Of a stretch of 64,000 nt of DNA, positions 18,174-26,423 are shown piece by piece. Positions within the stretch are counted from its first letter, which is position 1, and each line of letters begins with the position of its first letter. Under the pieces are notes generated by a model. That model did not search any database, was not told the origin of the DNA, and saw only the letters and a list, made by a program, of their open reading frames with translations. This DNA is from Parvularcula bermudensis HTCC2503. Its GTDB lineage: Bacteria; Pseudomonadota; Alphaproteobacteria; Caulobacterales; Parvularculaceae. The stretch is from NCBI RefSeq assembly GCF_000152825.2, contig NC_014414.1:2830501-2894500 (forward strand). The letters run 5' to 3'. Position numbers and translations under genes: made by a program.

Positions 18174-18704
18174 TCAAGTGTCCCTAGAACTGCAGCGATA
18201 CCAGCCGCGATAACCGACCGTTAGGCCGTCCTCGATCTCGAAATGCATCTCGGCCTTCTGCTGGCTCTCGCCGTCCTGGACGCGGGGCTTCTCGTCCAGC
18301 GGCCGCACCGTCAGACGCATCCCTTCCGTCTGAAAAGTTATCGGGCCTGCCAGGGCCTCGGCCGTCGTCGCATCGGAGCGGAGTTCGACCAGCCGTCCAT
18401 GAATCTTCACGACCCCGGCGCCATTGCTGCCCGACAGAACAGGTCTGCTCGACGCCGTATAGGCGAAACCACAGCGGGTACCAGGCGGTAGTACCTTGTC
18501 GATCTCCGCCGTCTGCATGGTTTCGGGATCGATCGCAGGAATGGCGGCGGTGTGAATGGCCTCGTCGGCGGAGACGATTTCCGGCATCGGTTCTGGCGCC
18601 ATCTCGCTTTCCATTCCCTCTCCCGGCGCAGGCCCGCCACAACCGGCGAGCGCTGCCGCCGAGGCGGCGGTGAGAGAAAAGGGGATCATGGATCGTTTGG
18701 TCAT
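18174..18704 (-). CDS. Lipoprotein of unknown function
   Basis: The 176-residue protein has a lipoprotein signal with an ALAGC lipobox and a Met/Glu/Pro-rich linker (GEGMESEMAPEPMPE). A compact domain of about 120 residues follows, with two Cys (TRCGFAYT and WYRCSS) and a C-terminus YRGWYRCSSRDT. It sits 11 bases after the DUF305 gene and precedes copC on the same strand. The family is not recognised with confidence. Envelope location and copper context are the only clues. Confidence 0.65.
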   Translation of the reverse strand: MTKRSMIPFSLTAASAAALAGCGGPAPGEGMESEMAPEPMPEIVSADEAIHTAAIPAIDPETMQTAEIDKVLPPGTRCGFAYTASSRPVLSGSNGAGVVKIHGRLVELRSDATTAEALAGPITFQTEGMRLTVRPLDEKPRVQDGESQQKAEMHFEIEDGLTVGYRGWYRCSSRDT

Positions 18705-18714
18705 CGGTCCCTCC

Positions 18715-19173
18715 TCAGTCGTCCGCTTCTTCGAGATCGGCGATCAGATACTTCATCTCGGCGATCTCGCGTTCCTGGGCGGCGATGATCTCATCGGCGA
18801 GCTTGCGCACGCGCGGATCGGTGATCTGCGCCCGTTCGCTGGTCATGATGGCGATCGAGTGGTGCGGGATCATGGCGCGCATATATTCCTGATCGTTCAC
18901 TGTCGCCTGGCTGCGGACGAGCCACAAGGTCAGCGCAAAGACGAACGCACTGCCGACGAAGATGCCGATATTGACCTTCATGTTCTTGTACATGGACAGC
19001 ATGAAGGCGAGCATGATCACCGCCATGGCCGCCCCCATGACGAAGGCCATCCAGAAGCGCGTTTCGCTCCAAAAGATGTGCTCGAACGCATAAGTGTTGA
19101 AATACATCAGGATGAACATGACCGTGGTCGAGGTCGCAATCATCGCCGCAAAACGCCAATAGGACATCTGCAT
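18715..19173 (-). CDS. DUF305-domain membrane protein
   Basis: The ATG at 19173 follows AAAAAGGAGG by eight bases and yields 152 residues; earlier in-frame starts overlap the cytochrome gene. Three membrane helices are followed by a C-terminal DUF305-type helix pair with MRAMIPHHSIAIMTSERAQ. The HH and Met positions are conserved in that family and may bind metal. DUF305 proteins often occur beside copper genes. The role is inferred from neighbours (CopCD and cytochrome c). Confidence 0.8.
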   Translation of the reverse strand: MQMSYWRFAAMIATSTTVMFILMYFNTYAFEHIFWSETRFWMAFVMGAAMAVIMLAFMLSMYKNMKVNIGIFVGSAFVFALTLWLVRSQATVNDQEYMRAMIPHHSIAIMTSERAQITDPRVRKLADEIIAAQEREIAEMKYLIADLEEADD

Positions 19174-19195
19174 GTCGTGGCCCTCCTTTTTGTCC

Positions 19196-19747
19196 TTAGT
19201 GCTCATGACCGTCGTCGTGGTGACCGCTTGAGCCCATCGCTTCATAGTCTGTCTGCGTCATGCCCGGCAGGTCGGTGACGAAGGCCGTGAGGTTCCACAG
19301 CGCCTCCTCGTCATGGGACGGACCGAAGGCGGGCATGCCGGAACTCTTGATGCCGTGGTCGAGGATCCAGTAGATCTCGTTTGGCTCCCAATGGGCGGCC
19401 GCTTCGGTGAGATGGGGCGGCTCGGGCAGCATGCCTTCGGCCCAGCCGGCCCGGTCGATGCCGGGGCCGCCGTGGCAGTGCTGGCACATGGCCTTGTATT
19501 CGCCGGCGCCCGCCTCGACCATGGCTTCAGTGAAGCTCGGCGGATCGTCCGTCGGCGCGCGGGATTGGATGGAATTCTTGAGCGTCGTCGCCGCCGCCCA
19601 CCGGCCGAAGGCGGAATGATCCTCCGTCGCCGCCACATTGTAGCCGCCGGAATAGACGGTGATCAGCCCGATGATCCCGGCAAGGACGATCAGCCCGACC
19701 ACGCCAGCCGCGGTTCCAAGACCGAAATGTTTGTGTTTCTCCGTCAT
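19196..19747 (-). CDS. Membrane-anchored mono-haem cytochrome c
   Basis: The 183-residue protein has an N-terminal anchor helix (GTAAGVVGLIVLAGIIGLITVY) and a haem-attachment motif, MCQHCHG, at 88-92. A likely axial Met lies in SSGMPAFGPSHD. The C-terminus is His-rich (SSGHHDDGHEH), which could bind metal. It is the first gene of the group containing the DUF305 protein and the lipoprotein. It may pass electrons in periplasmic copper redox chemistry, but that role is inferred. Confidence 0.85.
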   Translation of the reverse strand: MTEKHKHFGLGTAAGVVGLIVLAGIIGLITVYSGGYNVAATEDHSAFGRWAAATTLKNSIQSRAPTDDPPSFTEAMVEAGAGEYKAMCQHCHGGPGIDRAGWAEGMLPEPPHLTEAAAHWEPNEIYWILDHGIKSSGMPAFGPSHDEEALWNLTAFVTDLPGMTQTDYEAMGSSGHHDDGHEH

Positions 19748-19919
19748 GGCTCCTCCCGGGTCTCGTGGTCTCTGACGCCTTTCCGTTGCGACAAACGGGC
19801 ATACAGTCAGCGGGTATCGGTTCTCGAAGGAACGACTTCAGGCCCGCGGGGGTTCCATCCGTCCATGCGGTTCACGCACCAGAGCCGTGTGTGTCGCAAA
19901 AACGTGAGGGAAGACGCTG

Positions 19920-20924
19920 ATGAAGACCGTGGTGATTACAGGGGCATCGGGCGGGGTCGGGCGCGCCCTCGCCAGAGCCTATGCCGATCGAGAATGCCGG
20001 ATCGGGCTGATCGCGCGGGGCCGCAAGCGGCTGGAGGAAACCGCCCGCGAGGTGCGGGAGCGCGGCGGCGAAGCGCTGGTGCTTCCCCTGGATGTCGCCG
20101 ATGCGGAGGCGGTGGCAAAAGCCGCCTCGACCTGCGAAGCCGAACTCGGGCCCATCGATCTGTGGATCAACGGCGCCATGGTGACCGTCTTCAGCCCGAT
20201 CGAGCGGCTCAAGCCCGAAGAGATCCACCGGGTCACCGCCGTCACTTACCTCGGCGCCGTTCACGGAACGATGACCGCCCTCAACCATATGCGTCCGCGG
20301 GGGCGAGGTACCATCGTGCAGATCGCTTCGGCCATCGGCTACCGGGCGATCCCGCTTCAATCCGCCTACTGCGCCGCGAAGGCCGCGATGATCGCCTTTT
20401 CGGACAGCCTGCGGACGGAATTGCGGCATGACGGTGTCGGTATCGATGTCACCATGATGCAATTACCGGCCGTCAACACCCCGCAATTCGAATGGGCCCG
20501 CAATAAGATGCCGAAGCGGCCCCGGCCCGTGCCGCCCATCTATCGCGCCGAGGCGGTCGCCGAGGCCATCGCGGCCAAGGCGGAAAGCGGTGAACGCGAG
20601 ATCTGGATCGGCCGACCGGCCATGAAGGCCATCCTTGCCCAAAAACTGGCGCCGAACCTCGCCGAGCGCATGCTCGCAGATAGCGCCTGGTCCGGACAGA
20701 TGACCGACGAACCGGCCGAGGCGGGTCGGCCCGACAATCTGTTCGAGCCGGTCGAGACCGTGCCCTCGGAAGCGGAAGGGCGATTCCTCGACCGCGCGAA
20801 AGCAGCCCGCCCCATGACCCTCGGCACCACGGCGCGCAACCGGCTCCTTGCAGGCGGCGGAGCGGCGGCAGTGGGCACGGCCGCCCTTCTCCTGCGCCGG
20901 ATCCTGCGCGGCCATGGCCACTGA
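19920..20924 (+). CDS. Short-chain dehydrogenase/reductase with C-terminal membrane tail
   Basis: The 334-residue protein carries the Rossmann motif TGASGGVG (8-15), the NNAG-equivalent WINGAM, and the catalytic SxnYxxxK set as QIASAIGY...YCAAK. The first 240 residues form the SDR core. The extra C-terminal 90 residues end in a hydrophobic helix and RRILRGHGH, suggesting membrane attachment. It overlaps the GH15 gene by 11 bases. The substrate is not predictable. Confidence 0.85.
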   Translation: MKTVVITGASGGVGRALARAYADRECRIGLIARGRKRLEETAREVRERGGEALVLPLDVADAEAVAKAASTCEAELGPIDLWINGAMVTVFSPIERLKPEEIHRVTAVTYLGAVHGTMTALNHMRPRGRGTIVQIASAIGYRAIPLQSAYCAAKAAMIAFSDSLRTELRHDGVGIDVTMMQLPAVNTPQFEWARNKMPKRPRPVPPIYRAEAVAEAIAAKAESGEREIWIGRPAMKAILAQKLAPNLAERMLADSAWSGQMTDEPAEAGRPDNLFEPVETVPSEAEGRFLDRAKAARPMTLGTTARNRLLAGGGAAAVGTAALLLRRILRGHGH

Positions 20925-22743
20925 CGTCCAGGCGATGCCGACCGACCCAACGCCCGACGCCGCCTATCCGCCGCTCGCATCCTATGCGGTCATCGGCGAC
21001 ACGGCGACGCTGGCGCTGATCTCGGAGAGCGGCAGCATCGACTGGCTGTGCCTGCCCGATATCGACGATGCGGCCTCTTTTGGTCGCGTTCTCGATCATC
21101 ACCGCGGGGGGTATTTCACCGTTGCCCCGCCGCGCTTCCATTCCGTCGAGCGGACCTATCGGGACCACACGGCCATCCTCGAGAGCCGCTACGAGACGGG
21201 CGAAGGGGTGGTCACCGTCACCGACCTCATGGTCATTCCGGATCGGCGTGGCCTTCATCCCGAACGGTGGCTGATCCGGCGGATCAGGGCCGAACGCGGC
21301 ACACCGACGATCCGCTTCACTTATGCGCCGCGCCCTGACAACGGGAAAACCGTGCCGCAATGGCGAGACCATGGCACCGGCGTCTGGCAATGGCGGACGG
21401 GCAAACGCGCCCTGACCCTTCTCAGCGACATGGCCGGGGCGCCGTCGGCGAACGGCACCGTCGACGGAGGCTGCCGCCTTGAGGAAGGCGAGGAACGCCA
21501 GCTGCGGCTGGCTTTCGCTTCCCACGACGCGCTCGCCCTCCCCGGCACCGAGAGCGTCGAGCCGGCGATCGAGCGGACCGAGCGCTTCTGGCGCGACTAT
21601 GCGAGCCGCAGCACCTATCGCGGACCCTACCGGGACGCCGTGGCCCGCAGCGCGACCATGATTCGTCTTCTGACCTTCAGCCTGTCGGGCGCGATCCTCG
21701 CAGCGGGAACGACCTCCCTGCCCGAAGCGCCTGGCGGCATGCGCAACTGGGACTACCGCTATTGCTGGCTGCGCGACGCGTCGTTCCTCATCCGCGCCTA
21801 TCTCGGCCTTGGCTATCACGACGAAGCCAAGGCCTTCTTCACCTGGATCATGCATGCCACCCGGCTGACGACGCCCGAACTCACGCCCTGTTACAGCGTC
21901 TACGGACGGACCGACATTCAGGAGCGCCGGATCGACCGCTTCGAGGGGTATCAGAGGGCAGGCCCGGTGCGGGAAGGCAATGGGGCGGTGAGCCAGCGCC
22001 AGCTCGATGTCTACGGCTCGGTGCTTCAGGCCGCGCTCCTCTTTGCCGAGGCGGGGGGCCGTCTCGAGCGATCCGAGCAGCGCCGCCTCCGGCGCTTCGC
22101 CCAGGTCGCGAGGGAGCAATGGACCCTGCCGGAAAAGGGCATCTGGGAGATGCGGGGGCCGCCGCGCCACTACACCTACGGCAAGGCCATGTGCTGGTCC
22201 GCCCTCACCGCCTATGCCGCGCTCATCCGGCGGGGAACGATCAGGGACGATCCCGCCCCTTATGAGGCTGAGGCCGGTCGGATCCGGGACGCGATCGTCC
22301 GTCATGGCTGGAACGAGGAGCGGCAGGCGTTCACCGGCGCGTTCGGCGCGGACTTCCTCGATGCGAGTCTCCTCCTTCTGCCGCGCTTCGGGATCGTGGA
22401 AGCCGACGATCCGCGCATGGTATCGACGCGGCAAGCCATCGACGCGGAACTTCGCCGCGGTCCGCATCTCCGCCGCTATGCGGAGGGCGTCGATGGCGGC
22501 GGCGAGTCCGAAGGGACGTTCTGGGCCTGCGGGTTCTGGGCTGTGGAAGGCCTGGCCCGCGCGGGTGACGATGAGGAGGCGAGAAGCCGCTTCGAGGCCC
22601 TCCTGGCGGATGTCCCGCCGACGGGATCCCTCAGCGAGGAGCGCGACCCCGACACCGGCGCGCTTCTCGGCAACCTCCCCCAGGCCTTCTCCCATGCGGC
22701 GCTGATCAACGCGGCCCTCACTCTCAAGGAGGCATCCTCATGA
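20914..22743 (+). CDS. Glycoside hydrolase family 15 protein (glucoamylase/trehalase-like)
   Basis: The 609-residue cytoplasmic protein has the GH15 order. An N-terminal beta domain opens with YAVIGDTATLALISESGSIDWLCLP. The (alpha/alpha)6 domain carries RNWDYRYCWLRDASF, which includes the general acid region, and a late GGGESEGTFWACGFW motif with the catalytic Glu. Family members hydrolyse alpha-glucosides, including trehalose and glucosyl lipids. The ATG at 20914 lies inside the SDR end; 20935 is an alternative. Its presence among metal genes is unusual. Confidence 0.88.
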   Translation: MATDVQAMPTDPTPDAAYPPLASYAVIGDTATLALISESGSIDWLCLPDIDDAASFGRVLDHHRGGYFTVAPPRFHSVERTYRDHTAILESRYETGEGVVTVTDLMVIPDRRGLHPERWLIRRIRAERGTPTIRFTYAPRPDNGKTVPQWRDHGTGVWQWRTGKRALTLLSDMAGAPSANGTVDGGCRLEEGEERQLRLAFASHDALALPGTESVEPAIERTERFWRDYASRSTYRGPYRDAVARSATMIRLLTFSLSGAILAAGTTSLPEAPGGMRNWDYRYCWLRDASFLIRAYLGLGYHDEAKAFFTWIMHATRLTTPELTPCYSVYGRTDIQERRIDRFEGYQRAGPVREGNGAVSQRQLDVYGSVLQAALLFAEAGGRLERSEQRRLRRFAQVAREQWTLPEKGIWEMRGPPRHYTYGKAMCWSALTAYAALIRRGTIRDDPAPYEAEAGRIRDAIVRHGWNEERQAFTGAFGADFLDASLLLLPRFGIVEADDPRMVSTRQAIDAELRRGPHLRRYAEGVDGGGESEGTFWACGFWAVEGLARAGDDEEARSRFEALLADVPPTGSLSEERDPDTGALLGNLPQAFSHAALINAALTLKEASS

Positions 22744-23228
22744 TCGACACTTTGATGGACCAATGGCCAGCGATCGCCCTTTGGGGTCTCGCCGCATCGG
22801 CGGTCATGTCGACCCTGCTCGAGGGCAGCAGGCTCCTCGGCTGGTCGCGCATGAGCCTGCCTTTCCTGTTCGGGACCTTCGTGACGGACCGGCGGGATCG
22901 CGCGATCGTCATCGGCTATGGCCTCTATCTCTTGGGCGGCTGGCTCTTCGCCATTCTCTACGCCGCCGCCCTGTTCAGCGTGGGGACGATAAGCTGGTGG
23001 GCGGGCCTCGCCATCGGCACGGCGCATGGGCTGTTCCTGATCGTCGTCTTCCTGCCGATCTTGCCGGTCATCCATCCCAGGCTCGCCACGTCCTATGACG
23101 GGGCCCACGCATTGACCCAGCTCGAACCGCCCGGACCCTTCGGGCTCAATTACGGCCGCGCGACACCCCTGACGACCGTCCTCGCCCAGGCGCTGTTCGG
23201 AGCCGTGCTGGGCCTTGGTCTTGGCTAG
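22740..23228 (+). CDS. Membrane protein following the GH15 gene
   Basis: The 162-residue protein starts in an ATGA overlap with the GH15 stop, giving a three-gene operon. About four membrane helices are predicted, with HGLFLIVVFLPILPVIHPRLA in the third and a polar region LTQLEPPGPFGLNYGRATP before the last. I do not recognise a function. Its stop codon overlaps the stop of the truncated RES gene on the opposite strand (CTAG). Confidence 0.65.
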   Translation: MIDTLMDQWPAIALWGLAASAVMSTLLEGSRLLGWSRMSLPFLFGTFVTDRRDRAIVIGYGLYLLGGWLFAILYAAALFSVGTISWWAGLAIGTAHGLFLIVVFLPILPVIHPRLATSYDGAHALTQLEPPGPFGLNYGRATPLTTVLAQALFGAVLGLGLG

Positions 23229-23490
23229 CCCGACCCGTCGTCGGTCAGCCGGTAGACCGGCCCCGCGCCATCGCTCGTGACCTGCCGCAGGAGATCGATG
23301 CGCTCGCCATCCCAATGGTATCCGAAGTGGCGGGCCTGGACGGGCACCCCCATCACGTCGGGCCAGAAGGCGGCGAAGCATTCCCCGCCTGGGTTGCGGA
23401 CGCTGGGATAGACGATGCCGTCCTCTTCCCTCTCCCGCATCCGGGCGGCAAACAAATGGGGCGCGGCGTAGTCCTCAGGGTCGAGAAAAC
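23225..23490 (-). pseudogene. Truncated RES-domain toxin copy
   Basis: The C-terminal 86 or so codons of a RES-domain protein remain (LDPEDYAAPHLFAARMRE, YPSVRNPGGECFAAF). They match the C-terminus of the intact RES gene at 35392-36153 with few changes. Similarity stops abruptly at about 23488, after which unrelated bases follow. The N-terminal part with the catalytic Arg is missing, as is the Xre partner. It is therefore a non-functional remnant of a duplicated locus. Confidence 0.85.
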
Positions 23491-23576
23491 AGGAAGTCGT
23501 TGCTAGCCCCAGCCCACAGAGTACCATTCTATCAATCAATGACCTTCCGGCACGCGCTCAATCGAGGAAAGTCACC

Positions 23577-23766
23577 ATGGAAAGAATTGATCCGGCTAAT
23601 CTTGCCGGGGAAGTGGAACGCATCCCCCGGCGAGCGCGACCACCATGTGATGACTGCCGAAGATGCTGCGACGTTCGAGGCAGCCCTCAACCGGAATGCG
23701 ACGGTGATGCGCAGTGCCAAGACCGCTGCCGCAGTCTATCGGGCTCGAGTGGTGCATGCCGATTGA
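23577..23766 (+). pseudogene. Frameshifted DUF1778-type antitoxin remnant
   Basis: The sequence parallels 36927-37115 base by base: ATG, LAGEVER, then HVMTAEDAATFEAALN and ending YRARVVHAD. A one-base insertion in the C run at 23623-23628 breaks the frame between the two halves. The pattern ERD-HVM...FEAAL resembles the C-terminal half of DUF1778 (TacA-like) antitoxins. The DNA-binding N-terminus is absent. It is a relic. Confidence 0.7.
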
Positions 23767-24313
23767 CAGCGGGCAATCGCTTCAGGCCGTCTGCGGGACG
23801 GCTCACTTCATTTACATTGAGCACCACGCGTTCAGCGTACCTATTGCCCGAACTCCGGCGCATTCCTTACTCGGAGGAATAACACGACGACCCGTGGAAC
23901 TGCCAGAATTGCACGGCGCGGCCGCGCGACCCTCGGTCAAGCGTCTCCGTCTTTGGCATGGCGGCATCAATGTGTGGACCGAAATCCTGACGCTGATGTC
24001 GAAATTCGGGGGGCGGACCCTGCTTTCCCGGCAGAAGGCCCTCTCCCTCTTGGGCGCGGCCGCGCGACAAACGAGGCGGCCTCATGGTCTCGCCCTTCGG
24101 GCGACCGGCAGATCCTCTCTCGGAACTGCGCGGATCGATCTCTTCCATCCCGATGTCTATCGCGCAACCGCCGCCATGAGCATCGAGGCCGCCCGCGCCT
24201 TGCCGGAGGCCGGCGTTCACTATTCGCATCGGGCATTAGGCGCCCCCTGGCACCCGCATGCCCTCCGGAGGCAAGGGTTCACCGTGACGCTCCGGCGGAC
24301 CTAAAGGGTCGGA
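23767..24313 (+). other. Degenerate intergenic stretch without a supported gene
   Basis: A frame from ATG 23756 starts MPIDSGQSLQ, like the small frame after the second DUF1778 copy at 37105, and runs on to 24304. The later part (FHPDVYRATAAMSIEAARA) is not recognised. Frames on both strands look random in codon use. It is best read as decayed DNA left after deletions in the duplicated toxin-antitoxin locus. Confidence 0.45.
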
Positions 24314-24352
24314 TGGACAGCCCGCCGGGTTGATACTATACCCCAGTATATT
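24314..24352 (+). promoter_or_regulatory. dmeR promoter with RcnR/DmeR-type operator
   Basis: A -35 (TGGACA, 24314-24319) and a -10 (TATACC, 24338-24343) are separated by 18 bases. Overlapping the -10 is TACT-ATACCCC-AGTA (24334-24348). This has the TACT-N7-AGTA plan and C tract of the E. coli RcnR operator. The ATG at 24353 lies where transcription should start, and no Shine-Dalgarno is present, so the mRNA may be leaderless. Confidence 0.6.
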
Positions 24353-24625
24353 ATGCACCTGTCTCAAAATTCTGACCGGCTCCGCGCCCGGCTGCGCCGG
24401 ATCACGGGCCAGCTCGGCGCGGTCGATGACGCTCTCGGCGGCGAAGCGCCCTGCGCTGCCGTGCTGCAGCAACTCGCCGCGGCCCGCGGCGCCCTCAACG
24501 GCCTGATGGACGAGATCATCGAGGCGCATCTTCGCGAGCATGTCGCCGCCCCCGACCTGTCGCCTGAGGACCGGGCCGCCGGAACCGAAGAGCTTCTCGC
24601 CGTCATCAGGCGCTACGCGAAATGA
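24353..24625 (+). CDS. dmeR: RcnR/DmeR-type Ni(II)/Co(II)-responsive repressor
   Basis: The 90-residue CsoR/RcnR-family protein keeps all four RcnR metal ligands with the same spacing: His2, Cys34 (APCAAVLQQ), His59 and His63 (AHLREH). E. coli RcnR has His3, Cys35, His60 and His64. The His at the last position replaces the Cys of CsoR, so it should sense Ni/Co rather than Cu. It overlaps dmeF by four bases (ATGA) and has an RcnR-like operator over its promoter, giving autoregulated dmeRF expression. Confidence 0.9.
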   Translation: MHLSQNSDRLRARLRRITGQLGAVDDALGGEAPCAAVLQQLAAARGALNGLMDEIIEAHLREHVAAPDLSPEDRAAGTEELLAVIRRYAK

Positions 24626-25530
24626 GCAGTATGTCCGATACCGCCGCCCTTGGCCACGATCACGTCTATCTCGGTGACGCGCATGATCGGAACATGCGGC
24701 GGACGCTGTGGGTCGTTGCCCTGACCGCCGTGATGATGGTCGGCGAGATCATCGCCGGCAGGCTTTACGGCTCCATGGCGCTGCTCGCGGACGGTTTCCA
24801 CATGGCGACCCATGCCGGGGCCCTCGGGATTGCGGCCGGGGCCTACCTCTATGCCAAGCGTCAGGCGACGAACCGAAAATTCTCCTTCGGCACGGGCAAG
24901 GTGGGCGACCTGGCGGGCTTCGCCTCCGCCCTCATTCTCGGGCTCGTCTCGCTTGGCATTGCGGCCGAATCCTTCGGCCGGCTGATCGATCCCCGCGAGG
25001 TCGCTTTCGATCAGGCGACCGTCGTCGCGATCATCGGGCTGATCGTGAACCTCGTCAGCGCGGCGCTTCTCGGCGGCGATCACCATCACCATGGCCACGA
25101 TCATCAGCACGAGGGCCACCATCACCATGGCCATGACAACAATCTGCGGTCGGCCTATTTTCACGTCCTGGCCGATGCGCTGACGTCCGTTCTCGCCATC
25201 GCAGCGCTCCTCTCCGGGAGATTTCTCGGATGGGTGTGGCTCGACCCGGTGATGGGGATCGTCGGCGCTCTCGTCATCGCCCGCTGGTCCTGGTCGCTTC
25301 TCAAGGATACCGCCGGTGTCCTCCTTGACCGCACCGATCCACATCTCGAGGAGCATATCCGCGAGGCCGTCGCCGGAGACGCCGCGATCACCGACCTACA
25401 CGTCTGGCGCATCGCGCCGGGCGCCCATGCGGCGATCGTCAGCGTCACGGGGACCGAGGACCCAGCCCCGCTGCGCGAGAAGGTGTCGAGCCTGTCCGGC
25501 GTCGCCCACCTGACCGTGGAGGTCCGCTAG
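24622..25530 (+). CDS. dmeF: Co/Ni-exporting cation diffusion facilitator DmeF
   Basis: The 302-residue protein has the DmeF-specific N-terminus HDHVYLGDAHDRNMRRT and six membrane helices. A long His loop at about 152-175 lies between TM4 and TM5 (HHHHGHDHQHEGHHHHGH). Metal-site motifs are FHMATH in TM2 (HxxxH) and HVLAD in TM5. A C-terminal cytoplasmic domain of about 80 residues is present. Known DmeF proteins export Co(II) and Ni(II) using the proton gradient. It is transcribed with dmeR. Confidence 0.92.
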   Translation: MSSMSDTAALGHDHVYLGDAHDRNMRRTLWVVALTAVMMVGEIIAGRLYGSMALLADGFHMATHAGALGIAAGAYLYAKRQATNRKFSFGTGKVGDLAGFASALILGLVSLGIAAESFGRLIDPREVAFDQATVVAIIGLIVNLVSAALLGGDHHHHGHDHQHEGHHHHGHDNNLRSAYFHVLADALTSVLAIAALLSGRFLGWVWLDPVMGIVGALVIARWSWSLLKDTAGVLLDRTDPHLEEHIREAVAGDAAITDLHVWRIAPGAHAAIVSVTGTEDPAPLREKVSSLSGVAHLTVEVR

Positions 25531-25531
25531 C

Positions 25532-26104
25532 ATGCCCGGCGCCTCAGCACTGGCCGCCACCTGCATAAGCCTGTCGACCGACGCGTTCGCCGCCTCGGTC
25601 GCCCGCGGCACGGCCATGCGGGAACGGAACGTGCCGCGTGCCGTTCGCATCGGTGCGATCTTCGGGACGACCGAGGGGCTGATGTGCCTCGGCGGCTTTC
25701 TCCTGGCGCTGACGCTCGGCGGCGTGATCGACCGGATCGATCATTGGGCGGCACTGGTCCTTCTGACGATCATCGGGGCACGGATGATCCGGGAGGGATT
25801 CGGCCCTGACGATGACGGTATGACCGATGATGAACGCCGGAGCCTTCTCGGTACCATCGCCACCGCCCTTGGCACCAGCATCGACGCCGCAGCCGTCGGC
25901 GCGGCCTTCGCCTATGCCGGCGCGCCCCTGATCGTCACTCTGTTTGTCGGACTGACCTCCTTTGCCGCGAGCACCATCGGGTTCGCGCTCGGCCCCTCGA
26001 TCGGGCTGCGCTTCGGCAAGCGCGCCGAAATCGCCGGCGGCGCCGTTCTGATCCTGATCGGCGTGTCGATCTTCTGGCAGCATCTCGCTGCGCCGCCGGT
26101 CTGA
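25532..26104 (+). CDS. MntP-like manganese efflux pump
   Basis: The 190-residue protein has six membrane helices and two internal repeats, each with a polar Asp motif in the membrane: SLSTDAFAASVARG and ALGTSIDAAAVGAAF. This is the MntP pattern for Mn(II) export. It starts one base after the dmeF stop, so it probably shares the dmeR-controlled transcript. Control of a Mn pump by a Ni/Co sensor would be unusual, so the actual metal may differ. Confidence 0.85.
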   Translation: MPGASALAATCISLSTDAFAASVARGTAMRERNVPRAVRIGAIFGTTEGLMCLGGFLLALTLGGVIDRIDHWAALVLLTIIGARMIREGFGPDDDGMTDDERRSLLGTIATALGTSIDAAAVGAAFAYAGAPLIVTLFVGLTSFAASTIGFALGPSIGLRFGKRAEIAGGAVLILIGVSIFWQHLAAPPV

Positions 26105-26282
26105 CCTCGCAGGACGAGCGTTCGCAGAACGTCCTTGTTCATGCCAAGCGTGTCCTTCGGACAAGATTCGCGTGAACAACACGCTACTTTACTTAGCTCT
26201 GCTCAGATCTTTCCCCAGTGAGCAGGCTCGGGCCTGGCCACTTCTCCGCGTCTAGCTGAAGCGTCGCAAGCACCTATCGCCT

Positions 26283-26402
26283 CTGACCGTGTTTGAGAGA
26301 TCTTTCGCGCTCGACCTCGGCGAAGCGATCACCCGGCGGCTGCTCGTCGGCTTCGCCCTCGTTGCGGTCGGCGCGGGGGTCATCTTTACCGCGCCGCGTT
26401 GA
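26283..26402 (+). pseudogene. Possible C-terminal remnant of a DMT/EamA transporter
   Basis: An open stretch ending in TGA (26400-26402) reads LDLGEAITRRLLVGFALVAVGAGVIFTAPR, like the last helix of EamA-type transporters. Nothing upstream in this frame resembles the rest of such a protein. The 320-base gap between mntP and the MFS gene otherwise holds only short, weak inverted repeats. The call is tentative. Confidence 0.35.
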
Positions 26403-26423
26403 CGCGAGCCGAAGCGCCTCGCG

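Noticed and set aside
20473-22695. 740-codon open frame on the minus strand
   Set aside because: It is antisense to the SDR and GH15 genes and shows no family motif or ribosome site.
23867-24229. 120-codon minus-strand frame in the degenerate region
   Set aside because: Low-complexity composition, no start signal, and it lies in DNA that seems to be decayed.
26109-26133. AGGACG...CGTCCT hairpin after mntP as a terminator
   Set aside because: The stem is only six pairs with a long loop and no T run follows.
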